Below, one piece after another: positions 53,281 to 62,119 of a DNA stretch of 64,000 bases. Below the pieces are notes generated by a model that was given only the letters and a program-made list of their open reading frames with translations, made no database searches and had not been told where the DNA came from. The position numbers and the translations under genes are program-made. This stretch comes from Halopseudomonas litoralis (GTDB lineage: Bacteria > Pseudomonadota > Gammaproteobacteria > Pseudomonadales > Pseudomonadaceae). Each line of letters opens with the position of its first letter. Positions within the stretch are counted from its first letter, which is position 1. Location: assembly GCF_900105005.1 (NCBI RefSeq), contig NZ_LT629748.1, positions 1,922,001-1,986,000 of the forward strand, read 5' to 3'.

Positions 53281-54618
53281 TCATAACCCCACTCCCAACA
53301 ACCGAAACACCTTATCCGTCTGCATCCGCTTGATCTGCATATCGATCAACACCGTCCTGTCTGGCTTGAACAACTCCATCAACCGCTCCGGGGTGAGTTT
53401 TATGCTGCCGATATCGTCATAGCCCACAGTCGAGTACCCCACCGTCCCGGTCTCGCGCACATCCGGCATGGCCGTCACGCTGACGAACAGGGGAATCCCC
53501 GCTGACATCACCCGGTCGCGCAGCAGCGTGGTATTGAACAACAGGCTGCGATAGGCCGGGTTATCACCGTAGGCATGGGTCTTATCGAAGATATCCTCCT
53601 GGATCACCCCGGTCAGGCGGTTATCCAGCCGCTTTTCATCACGGCTCTTGGCGAACATCTCCCAGAAATAGTCAGGCACGAACGCCTGGGTATCATCCAT
53701 CAAGCGCACCACCGTGTTCTGATACCCCTGGGTATGGGTTTTGCCAGCGCCCTCTTCCCGCGCCGCTGCCGAAAACACCTTCAGCCTCGCCACAAATGCC
53801 GGAAATTCCTCATCCGTCATCTGCAGCGCCTCTCTCACAAAACCCAGCACCGCCGCATTCTTCGGACCACGATCCTTGAATGCCAGGGTGCTGTGGTTGT
53901 CTCCGGGAATACGCGCAAAGGCCGTCTCGCCTGCCGACGCCACCAACGCCAACCGGGGGTTGTCCGGGTCAGAGGCAAAGTCGAAGCGGATCAACAAGGG
54001 ATTCAGATCAGCCGTGGACACCCGCACCGTACCGTCGGTGCCGTTCTCATTGGCCGCAGCAGAAATCCCCGAATACCCAGCCGTCCCGACCAGCACCGTA
54101 CAAAGCACCCGCCCCGGCCCATACCAGGGGTCATCGGCAAAGCGATCACGCAGCGCCAACTGCCAGGAAAAGGGACTGGCCAGCTCAAGCCCCTTGAGAA
54201 TATGCGTACCGGTATGAAAGCGCCGATCACTCTTGAAACCCTTGACCACCCGCCCAACAAAAGAGCGCCCCTTATGCGCCAACGGCGAGCCGAAGTTAGC
54301 CGGCGCCAACATCAGCAAGCGTTTCAGGGGATTGGTAGAGGGTGTGAAGAAAGTGGTCATCCAATAACGCACAACCAGCGCGCCAGTGCTGTGCACGATC
54401 ACATCAACGCTACGCGGAGCGGTAGGCAGCTGCTCGCTTTCCCAGGCCCGATTCAGCGCGTGGATAAGGTCATCAAAGGTGATGTCGTCATCCAGGGAAA
54501 CGTAATCCCCCAAGCGAACATGCCTGACGTCCGGGATGATCCCCTCAGCCGCCAGATACTTACCCAACCGGGTGAAAGATCGGTGCGTATCACTCCATCC
54601 ATGAATAATGACCAACAT
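53281..54618 (-). CDS. Alpha/beta hydrolase, full-length copy
   Basis: A 445-residue alpha/beta-fold hydrolase beginning MLVIIHGWSDTHRSF. The nucleophile is in the VIVHSTGALVVRYW strand-elbow, and GDNHSTLAFK may carry the catalytic His. The C-terminal half includes VRLMDDTQAFVPDYFWEMF and a tail DMQIKRMQTDKVFRLLG. There is no signal peptide. The ATG at 54618 has GGGAG six bases upstream; the longer frame to 54792 is rejected. A near-identical copy with an exact 248-codon deletion lies at 49,857-50,459. Substrate unknown; esterase or lipase activity is likely. Confidence 0.85.
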   Translation of the reverse strand: MLVIIHGWSDTHRSFTRLGKYLAAEGIIPDVRHVRLGDYVSLDDDITFDDLIHALNRAWESEQLPTAPRSVDVIVHSTGALVVRYWMTTFFTPSTNPLKRLLMLAPANFGSPLAHKGRSFVGRVVKGFKSDRRFHTGTHILKGLELASPFSWQLALRDRFADDPWYGPGRVLCTVLVGTAGYSGISAAANENGTDGTVRVSTADLNPLLIRFDFASDPDNPRLALVASAGETAFARIPGDNHSTLAFKDRGPKNAAVLGFVREALQMTDEEFPAFVARLKVFSAAAREEGAGKTHTQGYQNTVVRLMDDTQAFVPDYFWEMFAKSRDEKRLDNRLTGVIQEDIFDKTHAYGDNPAYRSLLFNTTLLRDRVMSAGIPLFVSVTAMPDVRETGTVGYSTVGYDDIGSIKLTPERLMELFKPDRTVLIDMQIKRMQTDKVFRLLGVGL

Positions 54619-54624
54619 AAGCAA

Positions 54625-54668
54625 CTCCCTGCTCTGAGCAATACACCCAGTATTCCCAGAACAGGGAG
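54625..54668 (-). promoter_or_regulatory. Leader hairpin covering the ribosome site (long hydrolase copy)
   Basis: Same structure as at 50,466-50,509: a 12-bp stem with one mismatch, whose 3' arm holds the GGGAG ribosome site, and an inner AATAC/GTATT stem in the loop. The two copies differ in this leader by a single base. Between 54,669 and 54,865 I see no gene; the first 59 bp are shared with the short copy. Confidence 0.5.
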
Positions 54669-55056
54669 CAAGGCAAGGATAGGGCCGGGCCGATGCGCTA
54701 AAGTGTGATCGCGTACTCGCCAGCGACACCCGACTGCTTCTCGGGGTGTAGCGCGCCCGAGACTGTGAAAGTATTTCCTCGCCTTCGCTCATGAACCCAT
54801 AAGACGGAATAGGGGCTGTTACCTGCTATTGAGTCACCTGTAGGTGCCAGCGCCCTTCTGAGGGATGAATCGCCCCTAGTTTCGTAGACACCTCCAGGCC
54901 TTATAATCAAGGCACCCAGGAGGTTCAAATGAGCAACCCACGCTACACTGAAGAATTCAAAATTGAAGCCGTCAAACAGGTGGCTGACAGACCCCCTCTG
55001 GCAGGATAGTTGTCACCCTCCCGTTTTCACCAGATGGGCGGTAAAGGAAACCCATA

Positions 55057-55560
55057 GTGGCCCGTTATTCCCATGAGCGCAAAGAAGCCGTGCTGAGCAA
55101 ACTACTGCCGCCCTACAACCTGACCGTGGCGGAGCTGGCCCGTCAGGAAGGCATCTCCGAGCCGACCCTTTATAATTGGCGTAATCAAGCCAAGTCAGAA
55201 GGACGCCCCGTGCCAGGACGTAAAGCCAAGTCAGAGCAGTGGTCAGCTGAAGCCAAGCTGGCGACCGTCATTGAAACCGCAGCATTCTCCGAGGCGGAGC
55301 TCAGTGAGTATTGCCGTGAAAAAGGCCTGTATCCCGATCAGGTACAGCGCTGGAAAGCCGAGTCTCTGCAAGGTTTCCAGCGCAGTGCGGAGCAGGAGAA
55401 AGCCCTGCGCCAACAGGCCCGCAGTGATCGTCAGGAGATCAAGCAGCTGCAGCGCGAGCTACGCCACAAGGAGAAGGCCTTGGCTGAGACAGCCGCCTTG
55501 CTGGTGCTGCGAAAAAAGCTCAATGCGCTCTGGGACAACGACAGCAACGAGGGCGAATGA
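55057..55560 (+). CDS. Inner IS3 OrfA (DNA-binding subunit)
   Basis: A 167-residue protein with two HTH-like regions (LTVAELARQEGISEPTLYNW and ELSEYCREKGLYPDQVQRW) followed by a long charged coiled coil. It binds the IS ends as part of the transposase. Its stop overlaps the orfB start by ATGA. Confidence 0.88.
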   Translation: MARYSHERKEAVLSKLLPPYNLTVAELARQEGISEPTLYNWRNQAKSEGRPVPGRKAKSEQWSAEAKLATVIETAAFSEAELSEYCREKGLYPDQVQRWKAESLQGFQRSAEQEKALRQQARSDRQEIKQLQRELRHKEKALAETAALLVLRKKLNALWDNDSNEGE

Positions 55561-56612
55561 CCTCTTCCGCAGAGCGCAAAGCCATCATCACGCTGATCCG
55601 GCAAGCCAATGCCGACGGTGCTCGCCTGATCACAGCCTGCGCGGAAGCGGGTATTTGCCTACGCACCTATCGGCGCTGGTATCGTGACGGTGCTGTGCAG
55701 CAGGACAAGCGCCCCACTGCGATCAAACCGGCACCGGCCAACAAACTCGCTGCCGAGGAGCGAACGGGTATCATCGAGCTGTGTAACAGCCCAGCATACA
55801 GCCGGTTACCGCCCAGTCAGATCGTCCCTGACTTGCTGGATAAAGGAACCTATGTGGCATCGGAGTCGACCTTCTACCGCGTGCTGAGAGCTGCCGGGCA
55901 ACTACATCACCGTGGCCATAGCCTGGCGCCTCAGCGCCGACGAGAGCCGTCTACACATCAGGCCGATGGACCCTGTGAAGTCTGGTGCTGGGATATTACC
56001 TACTGCCCTTCGACGGTGCGTGGGCAGTTTTATTACCTGTACCTGTTCGAGGATCTGTACAGCCGCAAGATCGTGGGTTACGAAGTGTATGAAGCAGAGA
56101 GCGGTGAACATGCTGCACAGCTGTTACAGCGATGCCTGTTGCGTGAGCAATGCCTGCACCAGCCGTTGGTTCTGCACTCGGACAATGGCGCGCCAATGAA
56201 GGCTCAGACCATGAAGGCCAAGCTGGAGGAGCTGGGCGTGCTGCCATCCTACAGCCGTCCTCGGGTCAGCAATGACAATGCCTTCATCGAATCCCTGTTC
56301 CGAGTGCTGAAATACCGCCCGCAATGGCCCTCATCCGGCTTTGCTTCGCTGAGTGAAGCTCGGGTCTGGGTAGAGCGGTTCGTGATCTGGTACAACACCG
56401 AGCACCGCCACAGCAAACTCAACTTCGTTACGCCACAGCAACGTCATGACGGTGAAGATGCCGCGCTGCTGGCTCAACGCAAAACGGTGCTGGAACAAGC
56501 GAAGCAGAGCAACCCATCACGCTGGGGCACACGCTCGGTCAGGAATTGCGACCCGGCTGGACCGGTGACGCTGAACCCAGAGAAAGAGGCTGACATGCAG
56601 CAAGCAGCTTAA
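55557..56612 (+). CDS. Inner IS3 OrfB (rve-type DDE transposase)
   Basis: A 351-residue integrase-core transposase. An N-terminal HTH precedes the DDE residues: WDITYC (Asp), LHSDNGAPM (Asp) and NDNAFIESLFRVLK (Glu). All three are present, so it could be active. Confidence 0.92.
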   Translation: MTSSAERKAIITLIRQANADGARLITACAEAGICLRTYRRWYRDGAVQQDKRPTAIKPAPANKLAAEERTGIIELCNSPAYSRLPPSQIVPDLLDKGTYVASESTFYRVLRAAGQLHHRGHSLAPQRRREPSTHQADGPCEVWCWDITYCPSTVRGQFYYLYLFEDLYSRKIVGYEVYEAESGEHAAQLLQRCLLREQCLHQPLVLHSDNGAPMKAQTMKAKLEELGVLPSYSRPRVSNDNAFIESLFRVLKYRPQWPSSGFASLSEARVWVERFVIWYNTEHRHSKLNFVTPQQRHDGEDAALLAQRKTVLEQAKQSNPSRWGTRSVRNCDPAGPVTLNPEKEADMQQAA

Positions 56613-57544
56613 GATGAAAGCAGTGACAACTACCTTGATAAACACCGCAGAGGCCATTCTGTTGCCGAAGTAGCCGCCCGATTGGGCGTGTCAGGACACA
56701 GCCTTTATCAGTGGATCAAACGCTACTCCAAGCCCACTGAGCGGCGGCAACAGGACGATGAGCTTCAGGCCGAGATTCGTCGACTGAAGTCCGAGCTGAA
56801 ACGTGTATCGGAAGAGCGAGATATATTAAAAAAGGCCACCGCGTACTTCGCCAGAGAGTCCGATTGAGGTACGCGTTTATCCAGAGCCAAGTGGACCTTT
56901 ACCCCGTGCGACGCCTGTGCAAGATGATGGCCGTGCATCCCAGCGGTTACTATGCGTGGTGTCGCGACAAGCTGTCTGATCGTGCTCGGGAAGACCAGCG
57001 CCTGCTGGGCCAGATTAAACATTCATGGCTTGAGAGCGGCGGTGTGTATGGCTATCGCAAAATTCATCTGGATCTTCGTGAAGCTGGTGAGACTTGCGGC
57101 AAGCACAGGGTAGCCCGTCTCATGCGCTGCGAGGGGTTGCGCTCCCAGACTGGTTATCGCCGCCGCCCTGGTCATTACAGTGGCAAGCCTGCTGTGGTTT
57201 CACCCAATCACTTGGATCGCCAATTCGATGTAGCGGCGCCCAACGTTGCCTGGGTGACCGATATCACTTACATCCGCACTTACGAAGGTTGGCTGTATTT
57301 GTCCGTGGTTATCGACCTGTTCTCTCGTCAGGTCGTCGGCTGGTCGATGAAGCCGCGCATGACGTCTGACTTGGCGCTAGACGCGCTGTTAGCCGCAGTG
57401 TGGCGTCGCAAACCGCAAGGATGTGTCATGGTTCATTCGGACCAAGGTAGTCAGTTTAGTGTAAGCGCTCCATAAACTCCACCTACACTCCGGATTCTAC
57501 CCACGCCATGCTGCGCTCCCGTATTTTCTCTGGAGATTGTCAGC

Positions 57545-57904
57545 ATGATGCGCCCCGGTGCCAAAGTTAAGAAAGTCTACCTGTACCCCAAGCCGGTGGA
57601 TTTCAGAAAATCCATCGACGGCCTGTCAGCCCTGGTCGAGCTGGATATCAAGGCGGCGGTGTTCGACCCGGTGCTGTTTGTGTTTCTCAACCGAGCACGC
57701 AACCGGGTCAAGATATTGTATTGGGAGCGCAATGGCTTCTGCCTGTGGCTCAAGCGTCTGGAAGCAGAACGCTTCAAGGCACCACCTGATATCCGCGATG
57801 ATGCCATTGAGCTGACTGCCAAAGAACTGAACCGGCTGCTGGACGGTTTTGACCTGTGGGGTAATCGCCCGCATAAGGTGTTGAGGCCGCGTTATGTAGC
57901 CTGA
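57545..57904 (+). CDS. tnpB: IS66 accessory protein TnpB
   Basis: A 119-residue IS66 Orf2-family protein: [20 protein letters not shown], then [23 protein letters not shown] and [14 protein letters not shown]. It is required for transposition of IS66 elements; its molecular role is unclear. Not to be confused with the IS200/605 TnpB nuclease. Confidence 0.95.
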   Translation: MMRPGAKVKKVYLYPKPVDFRKSIDGLSALVELDIKAAVFDPVLFVFLNRARNRVKILYWERNGFCLWLKRLEAERFKAPPDIRDDAIELTAKELNRLLDGFDLWGNRPHKVLRPRYVA

Positions 57905-57923
57905 CGCTGGTATAATCCATGGC

Positions 57924-59462
57924 ATGATTTTACCTTCCGAATCCCTGCCGAATGATCCCACTATGCTCAAGCAAATGCTGCTTGAGGCACTGGCTGGCCG
58001 GCAGCTGGATCAGAATACAATCCAGCAGTTACAGGAAGAAAATACGCTCTTGCGTCAGCGCCTGTTCGGGCGCAAGTCTGAACAAAGCGCCGATCCGAAC
58101 TCCCCGCAACTGGGTATGTTCAACGAGGCTGAAACCCTGGCCGATGAAACACCGGCCGCAGAAGACGAAGAAACCGTTGCGCCCACGCCAGTGAAGAAGC
58201 GCGGCAAGCGCAAACCACTACCGGCGGCGCTGCCGCGGGTCGAGATCGTACATGAGCTGCCCGAGCACGAACTGACCTGCGAGTGTGGCTGCCGCAAGCA
58301 GACCATCGGTGAAGAAACCAGCGAACAGCTGGAGATCATCCCGATGCAAATCCGAGTGATCAAGCACGTCCGCAAGGTCTACGCCTGCAAGGGTTGTGAA
58401 ACGGCGCCGGTCACGGCCGACAAGCCGGCGCAATTGATTGAGAAAAGCATGGCCAGCCCCAGCGTGCTGGCCATGCTGCTGACCACCAAGTATGTCGACG
58501 GCGTTCCGCTGCACCGCTTCGAGACAGTACTCAACCGCCATGGCATCGAACTGTCCCGGCAAACCTTGGCGCGCTGGGTGATCCAGAGCAGTGAACACCT
58601 GCAACCGGTGGTCAACCTGATGCGCGACCAGCTGCTGGCCAGCCCGCTGATCCACTGCGATGAAACCCGCCTGCAAGTCCTGAAAGAGCCGGACCGTGAT
58701 CCGAGCAGCCAATCCTGGATGTGGGTCCAAACGGGCGGGCCGCCCGATCATCCGGTGGTGCTATTTGATTACACGTCCAGCCGTGCGCAGGATGTACCGT
58801 TGCGCCTGCTGGAAGGCTATCAGGGCTACCTGATGACCGATGACTACGCAGGCTATAACGCTGTGGCTGCGCAGCCCGGCATAGAACGACTGGGCTGTTG
58901 GGCGCATGCCCGACGCAAGTTCATCGAAGCACAAAAAACGCAGCCCAAAGGCAAGACCGGGCGTGCCGAGATGGCACTGAACCTGATCAACAAGTTGTAC
59001 GGCATCGAGCGTGAAGGCAAGGACACAAACGATGAGCAACGCCTGCTGCTGCGTCAGCAGAAAAGTGAGCCGGTACTAGCTCAGCTGAAAGCCTGGCTGG
59101 ACAAGACCCACGGACAGGTTACGCCACAAAGTGCACTGGGCAAGGCCGTTGGTTACCTGGCCAACAACTGGAGCAAGCTGATCCGCTACACCGAAGCTGG
59201 ATACTTACCCATAGATAACAACCCAGCTGAGCGAGCCATCCGCCCGTTCGTCATCGGGCGCAAGAACTGGCTGTTCAGCGATACGCCCAAGGGCGCCCAT
59301 GCTAGTGCACTGATCTACAGTCTGGTTGAAACGGCCAAGGCCAATGGACAGGAACCCTATGCCTGGTTGCGGTATGTGCTGGAGCGGCTGCCATTGGTCA
59401 ACAGTGCAGAAGACCTGGAAGCGCTGCTACCTTGGAACTGCGGGTCGATCGCTATTTACTGA
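57924..59462 (+). CDS. tnpC: IS66 transposase TnpC
   Basis: A 512-residue IS66 transposase. It has an N-terminal coiled-coil, a zinc-finger (ECGCRKQ and YACKGCE) and the DDE core with [23 protein letters not shown] and [19 protein letters not shown]. The C-terminus ([16 protein letters not shown]) is the normal family ending. It appears complete. Confidence 0.95.
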   Translation: MILPSESLPNDPTMLKQMLLEALAGRQLDQNTIQQLQEENTLLRQRLFGRKSEQSADPNSPQLGMFNEAETLADETPAAEDEETVAPTPVKKRGKRKPLPAALPRVEIVHELPEHELTCECGCRKQTIGEETSEQLEIIPMQIRVIKHVRKVYACKGCETAPVTADKPAQLIEKSMASPSVLAMLLTTKYVDGVPLHRFETVLNRHGIELSRQTLARWVIQSSEHLQPVVNLMRDQLLASPLIHCDETRLQVLKEPDRDPSSQSWMWVQTGGPPDHPVVLFDYTSSRAQDVPLRLLEGYQGYLMTDDYAGYNAVAAQPGIERLGCWAHARRKFIEAQKTQPKGKTGRAEMALNLINKLYGIEREGKDTNDEQRLLLRQQKSEPVLAQLKAWLDKTHGQVTPQSALGKAVGYLANNWSKLIRYTEAGYLPIDNNPAERAIRPFVIGRKNWLFSDTPKGAHASALIYSLVETAKANGQEPYAWLRYVLERLPLVNSAEDLEALLPWNCGSIAIY

Positions 59463-59845
59463 TTGGCTGCAAGGTGGGGTTTATGGAGCGCATACAGTTT
59501 AGTAGCGGGGACTGGCAGAGTTTCCTGAAGGCGAATCACCTGGTGGGCAGCATGAGCCGCCGCGGAAACTGTCATGACAACGCCGTCGCTGAAAGCTTCT
59601 TTCAGTTACTCAAACGGGAGCGAATCAAGCGGCAGATCTATCCGACACGCGAGGCCGCAAGGCAAGACGTGTTCAATTACATTGAGATGTTTTATAACCC
59701 AAGGCGTCGGCACGGCACGAGTGGTGACCTGTCACCGGTCGAGTTCGAAAAGCGTCACTACCAGAGCCTGGCGAGTGTCTAGAATACTGGGGGCTATTCA
59801 ATCCAGCATGGCGGTCAACTCGTCAAGACGGTATGCGCCGGATGT

Positions 59846-60004
59846 TTACAATCGTTCAGGGTCACGGGAAAGAAGAAAATCGTGCAGGTCTCGCAATCGT
59901 GAACGCCCGGTTTGCAGGTCTTGCTCGCTCAAACAGTCAATTATAAAAATCGCATTCGCAGGCGAGAATGCACTGTGTCGGAGGGTAAATTTCGTTGGAT
60001 TCAT
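59846..60004 (-). CDS. Small ORF or truncated gene next to the IS end
   Basis: ATG at 60004 with GAGG six bases upstream, 52 codons: MNPTKFTLRHSAFSPANAIF, then DCLSEQDLQTGRSRLRDLHD and RDPERL, stop TAA at 59846. After that stop the same frame stays open to the IS border (TSGAYRLDELTAMLD). It may be a small gene, or the start of a longer gene broken by a nonsense change and the IS insertion. I do not recognise it. Confidence 0.4.
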   Translation of the reverse strand: MNPTKFTLRHSAFSPANAIFIIDCLSEQDLQTGRSRLRDLHDFLLSRDPERL

Positions 60005-60131
60005 AACAAACCTCTTTCGCAGTTCCTTTACCGCCGATCTGTTTGAAATTAGAGAGTGACAGCCATCCTACCAAAAGGGGCCTTTCGAGCACCACGCGTC
60101 CCAATCCCAACGACGTGCAATCTGCGAGCCC

Positions 60132-60179
60132 GGACGCTGGAGCGTCCACTGTGCGGTTCCAACGCAGAGCGTGGGAACC
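60132..60179. repeat. REP-like palindromic repeat, copy D
   Basis: GGACGCTGGAGCGTCC (60132-60147), then GGTTCC...GGAACC hairpin with AACGCAGAGCGT inside (60155-60179). The plan is that of copy B. It lies at the right border of the accessory island, just before the bacillosamine-type genes. The remaining bases to 60,286 hold nothing clear. Confidence 0.85.
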
Positions 60180-60286
60180 ATCGTTTGGGGTCACGCAACA
60201 GGTAGGACGGCCTTCGTAATCTTCCCGGTAAATTTCTGAATATTTATCCATAAACAGACAAAATGCCAAGTTTCCACAGCTGAAGA

Positions 60287-61465
60287 CTAAACTACACCCG
60301 CCTCCCCCATCACCTCATCAATCACCGCACACGTCTTCCCAATCTCATCCTCAGTCAACGTCGGATGCACCAGGAACATCAAACTGGTCTCACCCAGCTC
60401 CTGCGCGACGGGCAGACGCTCAGCCGGACGCCAATCAGTGTTATCGAACGCCTTCTCCAGATACACCTCGGAACAGGAGCCCTGGAAGCAAGGCACACCG
60501 CGTGCGGTGATGGCTTCGATGATGCGGTCCCGTGTCCAGCCCTCGGCGAGCTTTTCCGGGCGAACCTGTACATAGCATTTGTAATGAGCGTGAACACAAT
60601 CATCAGGTAGTGCCGGTACGCGCAGCGCTGCATGCTGACGACTGGTTTCCCAGATATTCTCGGCATTGCGTGTGCGGGCAGCAGTCCAATCAGCCATGCG
60701 CTGGAGCTGAATGCGGCCAATCACCGCCTGCAGCTCAGTCATACGCCAGTTGGTACCAAAGCTCTCGTGTACCCAACGGAAGCCCGGCGGATGCTGACGT
60801 TCGTACACCGCTTCCCAGCTCTTGCCATGATCCTTGTACGACCACATGCGCGACCACAACTCACGGTCATTGGTCGTCACCATACCGCCCTCACCGCCGG
60901 TGGTCATGATCTTGTCCTGACAGAAGGACCAGGCACTGATGTGACCGATCGAGCCAACCGACCGCCCCTTGTAACGGGCACCATGCGCCTGCGCGCAATC
61001 CTCGATCACGAACAGGTTGTGCTCGCGAGCCAGCTTCATGATCGGGTCCATATCGCACGGCCAGCCGGCCAGGTGCACACAGATAATCGCCTTGGTACGT
61101 TCAGTCAGCACGGCGCGAAGGGTATCCGCCGTAACGTTCTGCGAATCAGCATCCACATCAGCAAATACCGGAACAGCGCCCGACGTCACAATGCTGGATG
61201 CCGAGGCCAGGAAGGTACGGGAGGTCACTATCACCTCATCACCCTCACCAATCCCCAGCGCCTTCAACGCCAGGTCCAGCGCCAGTGTCCCATTAGACAG
61301 CGCAACGGCATATTCGGAATCAGCCCAGGCAGCAAACTCCTTTTCAAACTCACGGCCTTCCTGGCCAGTCCAGTAGTTGACCTTGTTGGACAGCAATACA
61401 TCACGCACAGCATTGGCCTCTTCCTCAGTGAAAGAGGGCCAAGGAGAAAAAGGAGTGTTAAGCAT
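60287..61465 (-). CDS. DegT/DnrJ/EryC1-family sugar aminotransferase, PglE-like
   Basis: A 392-residue PLP enzyme of the sugar aminotransferase group. The PLP Lys is in SFCQDKIMTTGGEGG; ALSNGTLALDLALKALG and IEDCAQAHGARY are typical. It should aminate the 4-keto-6-deoxy-HexNAc made by a PglF/WbpM-type dehydratase. The adjacent acetyltransferase and phosphoglycosyl transferase support a PglE role in bacillosamine synthesis, though other 4-amino sugars remain possible. Confidence 0.9.
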   Translation of the reverse strand: MLNTPFSPWPSFTEEEANAVRDVLLSNKVNYWTGQEGREFEKEFAAWADSEYAVALSNGTLALDLALKALGIGEGDEVIVTSRTFLASASSIVTSGAVPVFADVDADSQNVTADTLRAVLTERTKAIICVHLAGWPCDMDPIMKLAREHNLFVIEDCAQAHGARYKGRSVGSIGHISAWSFCQDKIMTTGGEGGMVTTNDRELWSRMWSYKDHGKSWEAVYERQHPPGFRWVHESFGTNWRMTELQAVIGRIQLQRMADWTAARTRNAENIWETSRQHAALRVPALPDDCVHAHYKCYVQVRPEKLAEGWTRDRIIEAITARGVPCFQGSCSEVYLEKAFDNTDWRPAERLPVAQELGETSLMFLVHPTLTEDEIGKTCAVIDEVMGEAGVV

Positions 61466-61501
61466 GAAAAGCCTTTAATGAAAAGAACTGGAATTGATCA
61501 A

Positions 61502-62119
61502 TCACCGCACCCGCGCCGGCACACCTGTGACAACACAAGCATCTGAAATATCCGACACCACGGCAGATCCCGCACCGACCATGACATCACAGCCGATCCG
61601 CACCAACTGCCGCACTGAACTGCCAATACCTACCCAACTGCGGTCACCTACACAAACCCCACCAGCCAGATTTACACCAGGGCTCACATGCACCGCATTA
61701 CCAAGCACACAATCGTGATCGACTGTCGCGCCCGTATTGATGATCGCACCCGATCCAATCTGGCAATCAACATTCACCACTGCTCCGGCAAACAGCACTG
61801 ATCCCGCGCCGATCACAGCATAGCGGCTCACCACTGCAGAGGGATGTATCAACGTGGGGAGTGTTGCGCCCTGTGCTGATAACGCTTGTAGCTTTGCTCC
61901 ACGCACCTGGTTATTACCAATAGCAACCAGCACGCCGTCAAACTCACGCAGGGAGACCAACAACGAGCTCGTATCACCGATAACCGGCCAGGCGCCATTG
62001 CTTTGCTTGGTAGGCCAGGCATCATCAAAAAAGCTTACCGACTCCCAGCCGCACAGCTCAGCACAATCAGCGACAACCTTACCATGACCACTGGCACCCA
62101 GAATGGCCAGTCGCTTCAT
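61502..62119 (-). CDS. Sugar O/N-acetyltransferase, PglD/NeuD family
   Basis: A 205-residue protein with a small N-terminal Rossmann-like domain (ILGASGHGKVVADCAEL) and a left-handed beta-helix of hexapeptide repeats. The likely catalytic His is in GATVDHDCVLG. It should acetylate the 4-amino group to give UDP-diNAcBac. It overlaps the upstream sugar transferase by ATGA. Confidence 0.9.
   Translation of the reverse strand: MKRLAILGASGHGKVVADCAELCGWESVSFFDDAWPTKQSNGAWPVIGDTSSLLVSLREFDGVLVAIGNNQVRGAKLQALSAQGATLPTLIHPSAVVSRYAVIGAGSVLFAGAVVNVDCQIGSGAIINTGATVDHDCVLGNAVHVSPGVNLAGGVCVGDRSWVGIGSSVRQLVRIGCDVMVGAGSAVVSDISDACVVTGVPARVR

Larger units (their letters stand above)
54992..56647 (+). mobile_element. 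Inner IS3-family element in orfA
   Basis: A 1,656-bp insertion. Both ends share (GA/GG)TAGTTGTCAC in an imperfect 25-bp inverted repeat. Its flanks show CAGA (54988-54991 and 56648-56651), a 3-4 bp target duplication normal for the IS3 family. It is complete and appears intact. Confidence 0.85.
54929..56867 (+). pseudogene. Outer IS3 orfA, split by the inner IS
   Basis: Starts MSNPRYTEEFKIEAVKQVAD after an AGGAGG site, is broken at 54991, and resumes at about 56,648 with RGHSVAEVAARLGVSGHSLY. When joined it encodes about 92 residues with an HTH and a leucine-zipper-like tail, ending TAYFARESD. A slippery A6G heptamer at 56828-56834 is the expected -1 frameshift site for making the OrfAB transposase. 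Confidence 0.85.
57461..59495 (+). mobile_element. IS66-family element without tnpA
   Basis: A 2,035-bp element with ends GTAAGCGCTCCATAAAC and (complement) GTATGCGCTCCATAAAC. It is flanked by an exact 8-bp target duplication AGTTTAGT (57453-57460, 59496-59503), the size IS66 makes. It encodes TnpB and TnpC only; 84 bp before tnpB leave no room for tnpA. Confidence 0.92.
56864..59782 (+). pseudogene. Outer IS3 orfB, split by an IS66 element
   Basis: Starts RYAFIQSQVDLYPVRRLCK, is broken at VHSDQGSQF, and resumes at about 59,496 with SSGDWQSFLKANHLVGSMS to a stop at 59782. When joined it carries the DDE triad: VTDITYI, HSDQGSQF and NAVAESFF. It lies in the -1 frame relative to orfA, as expected. 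Confidence 0.88.
54866..59800 (+). mobile_element. IS3-family element interrupted by two other IS elements
   Basis: Imperfect terminal inverted repeats start TGAATCGCCCCTAG on the left and TGAATAGCCCCCAG (complement) on the right. Subtracting the two inserted elements with one copy of each target duplication leaves about 1,232 bp, the usual IS3 size, with orfA and orfB continuous. No clear direct repeat flanks the ends. Its right end abuts a small truncated frame at 59,846-60,004. Confidence 0.88.

Noticed and set aside
54698..54928. 76-codon minus-strand frame across the left end of the outer IS3
   Set aside because: It runs through the terminal repeat of the IS into unrelated flank, so it is created by the insertion junction.
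49288..60180. Prophage or integrative element
   Set aside because: No integrase, phage structural or conjugation genes and no attachment repeats; only toxin-antitoxin pairs, hydrolases and IS elements.
59937..60269. 110-codon minus-strand frame
   Set aside because: It passes through REP-like copy D (translated as SHALRWN-type sequence) and has no family pattern.
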